Of a stretch of DNA of 6,139 nt, positions 5,651-6,139 are shown in pieces (the first letter of the stretch is position 1; each line of letters starts with the position of its first letter). The position numbers were made by a program, and so were the translations under genes. Under the pieces are notes generated by a model that searched no databases, was not told the origin of the DNA, and was given only the letters and a program-made list of their open reading frames with translations. The stretch lies in contig JAITHY010000190.1 in the NCBI GenBank assembly GCA_031279715.1, forward strand, positions 1-6,139. The letters are read 5' to 3'. Origin of the DNA: Verrucomicrobiales bacterium (GTDB lineage Bacteria; Verrucomicrobiota; Verrucomicrobiia; Methylacidiphilales; JAAUTS01).

Positions 5651-5679
5651 TTGTCAGCGCGACCCATTTGCGATACATT
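5651..5679 (+). promoter_or_regulatory. Promoter of the secreted-protein gene, -35 box overlapping a dispersed motif
   Basis: TTGTCA at 5651-5656 (5 of 6 to TTGACA) and TACATT at 5674-5679 (4 of 6) are 17 bp apart. A start about 7 nt beyond the -10 falls on the GTG at 5686, predicting a leaderless message. The -35 hexamer is part of a dispersed motif copy, CATTGTCAGCG at 5649-5659, so the motif and the promoter share bases. Confidence 0.42.
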
Positions 5680-5685
5680 GCGCGC

Positions 5686-6139
5686 GTGAAAATCATCCTC
5701 ACCCTCTGCGCCGCGATCAGCCTCCTCACCGCTGCCCGCGCGCAGGAGCAACTCCACGTCCAATTCTCCCAAAAACGCAGCCTCTACCTCCAATACGAAC
5801 CCATTGACCTCACCGTGGTGCTCACCAACACCACCGACGCCCCCATCACCCTCGCCACCAGCGCCGAGGGCAAACCCTGGCTCAGCTTCCTCATCTTCGT
5901 CCGCGACACCAACAGCATCATCAGCCCCATCAGCCCCATCAGCCTTGACCCCGTCACCATCCCCCCGGGCGCCACCCGCCCTGTCACCGTCAACATCCTG
6001 CCCCACTACAGCATCCGTGACACCGGCGGCTACACCCCCCAAGCCGTCATCAGCATTCCCGGCCTCCCTCCCATCATGACTGGCAAACTCTATTTCACCA
6101 TCGGCAAAGGGGAGACCCTTTGGAAAAAAAATATCTACC
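5686..6139 (+). CDS. Secreted protein of unknown function, 5' part only
   Basis: An open frame of 151 codons from GTG 5686 runs off the right edge. It begins with a signal peptide, VKIILTLCAAISLLTAARA, cleaved probably before QEQ. The mature part reads as beta strands with Thr, Val, Ile, Asn and Pro: FSQKRSLYLQYEPIDLTVVL, then LTNTTDAPITL, and later VTIPPGATRPVTVNIL, which resembles an Ig-like or fibronectin-like sandwich. A 9-bp repeat (5920-5944) encodes ISPISPIS. No catalytic motif can be seen. Codons are extremely C-ending (CTC, ACC, ATC, CCC), the opposite of the left-hand operon. GTG is chosen because it starts the signal peptide with VKII and sits just downstream of a promoter; no Shine-Dalgarno sequence is present. 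Export and periplasmic, outer-membrane or extracellular location are well supported; function is unknown. Confidence 0.82.
   Translation, partial: MKIILTLCAAISLLTAARAQEQLHVQFSQKRSLYLQYEPIDLTVVLTNTTDAPITLATSAEGKPWLSFLIFVRDTNSIISPISPISLDPVTIPPGATRPVTVNILPHYSIRDTGGYTPQAVISIPGLPPIMTGKLYFTIGKGETLWKKNIY
5920..5944 (+). repeat. Short 9-bp tandem repeat inside the secreted-protein gene
   Basis: ATCAGCCCC occurs twice in a row (5920-5928, 5929-5937), followed by a partial third copy ATCAGCC (5938-5944). It encodes Ile-Ser-Pro units and keeps the frame, so changes in copy number would lengthen a loop by three residues at a time. Confidence 0.8.

Larger units (their letters stand above)
48..5659. repeat. 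Family of dispersed SACBGTCAGCG motifs (25 core copies)
   Basis: The 7-mer GTCAGCG occurs 12 times on the + strand and 13 times on the minus strand. Positions of the G of GTCAGCG, + orientation: 52, 425, 628, 767, 1138, 1173, 2797, 3686, 3883, 4062, 4183, 5653. Minus orientation, first base of CGCTGAC: 322, 812, 1044, 1671, 2100, 2889, 3510, 4117, 4521, 4575, 5157, 5535, 5574. Composition alone predicts about one. Upstream bases are conserved: C or G (all 25), A (21), C (20), then any base except A. Seventeen copies match SACBGTCAGCG in full. Four further GTCAGC cores lack only the final G (1146, 1606, 2292 and 3562, all minus orientation), and a one-mismatch copy sits at 232-242. Copies are single, not tandem, at irregular spacing of about 35 to 620 bases. 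I do not recognise a named element; DNA-uptake-like, recombination or modification signals are candidates. Confidence 0.85.

Noticed and set aside
48..5659. CRISPR array explanation for the repeated word
   Set aside because: The word is only 11 bp, occurs in both orientations, is irregularly spaced and mostly lies inside genes.
5644..6042. 132-codon minus-strand frame rich in Gly, Asp, Glu and Val
   Set aside because: It is antisense to the GTG-started secreted protein, which has a signal peptide and a promoter; the low-complexity composition is the mirror of C-rich codons.
5804..6079. + strand frame rich in Pro, Ser and Ala
   Set aside because: It is an out-of-frame shadow of the secreted protein starting at 5686.

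Overview
The window is GC-rich (roughly 60%) bacterial DNA in which almost every gene lies on the + strand. The gene families (ABC-2 exporter with a membrane-anchored TPR partner, secreted SGNH esterase, family 9 glycosyltransferase, a protein of tandem homing-endonuclease-associated repeats) and the scarcity of Shine-Dalgarno sequences suggest a Gram-negative, Verrucomicrobiota-like bacterium. That placement is inference; no rRNA or marker gene is present.

Layout. A divergent promoter region (about 100-145) separates the start of a minus-strand gene running off the left edge (102 to 1) from a tightly packed + strand operon. The operon holds an acylphosphatase (143-415), an ABC ATPase (412-1269), an ABC-2 permease (1271-2143) and a membrane-anchored TPR-like protein (2140-2913), joined by ATGA overlaps or a 1-nt gap. 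After 24 nt comes a secreted SGNH/GDSL esterase (2938-3675), and after 16 nt a heptosyltransferase-like glycosyltransferase with a GTG start (3692-4654). An AT-rich intergenic region (4655-4795) with a promoter, small dyads and a rare good ribosome binding site precedes a 263-residue protein made of four ~63-residue W...FGSW repeats (4796-5587). A strong 13-bp hairpin terminator follows (5607-5640). The last feature is the 5' part of a secreted beta-rich protein with a GTG start (5686 to the right edge).

Work together. ATPase, permease and TPR protein probably form one exporter module. The esterase and glycosyltransferase point to envelope or periplasmic carbohydrate work. The acylphosphatase is probably a housekeeping passenger.

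The most unusual signal is not a gene. A short DNA word, consensus SAC(C/G/T)GTCAGCG, is scattered through the window in both orientations. Its 7-mer core occurs 25 times against about 1 expected, and the full degenerate 11-mer 17 times. It sits in all five stop-free reading-frame/orientation combinations inside genes and also lies in promoters and against a start codon, so it looks like a DNA-level signal rather than a by-product of codon use. Second, strand composition flips from G-rich to C-rich on the + strand across 4655-4795, as expected at a replication terminus, an inversion boundary or the edge of transferred DNA.
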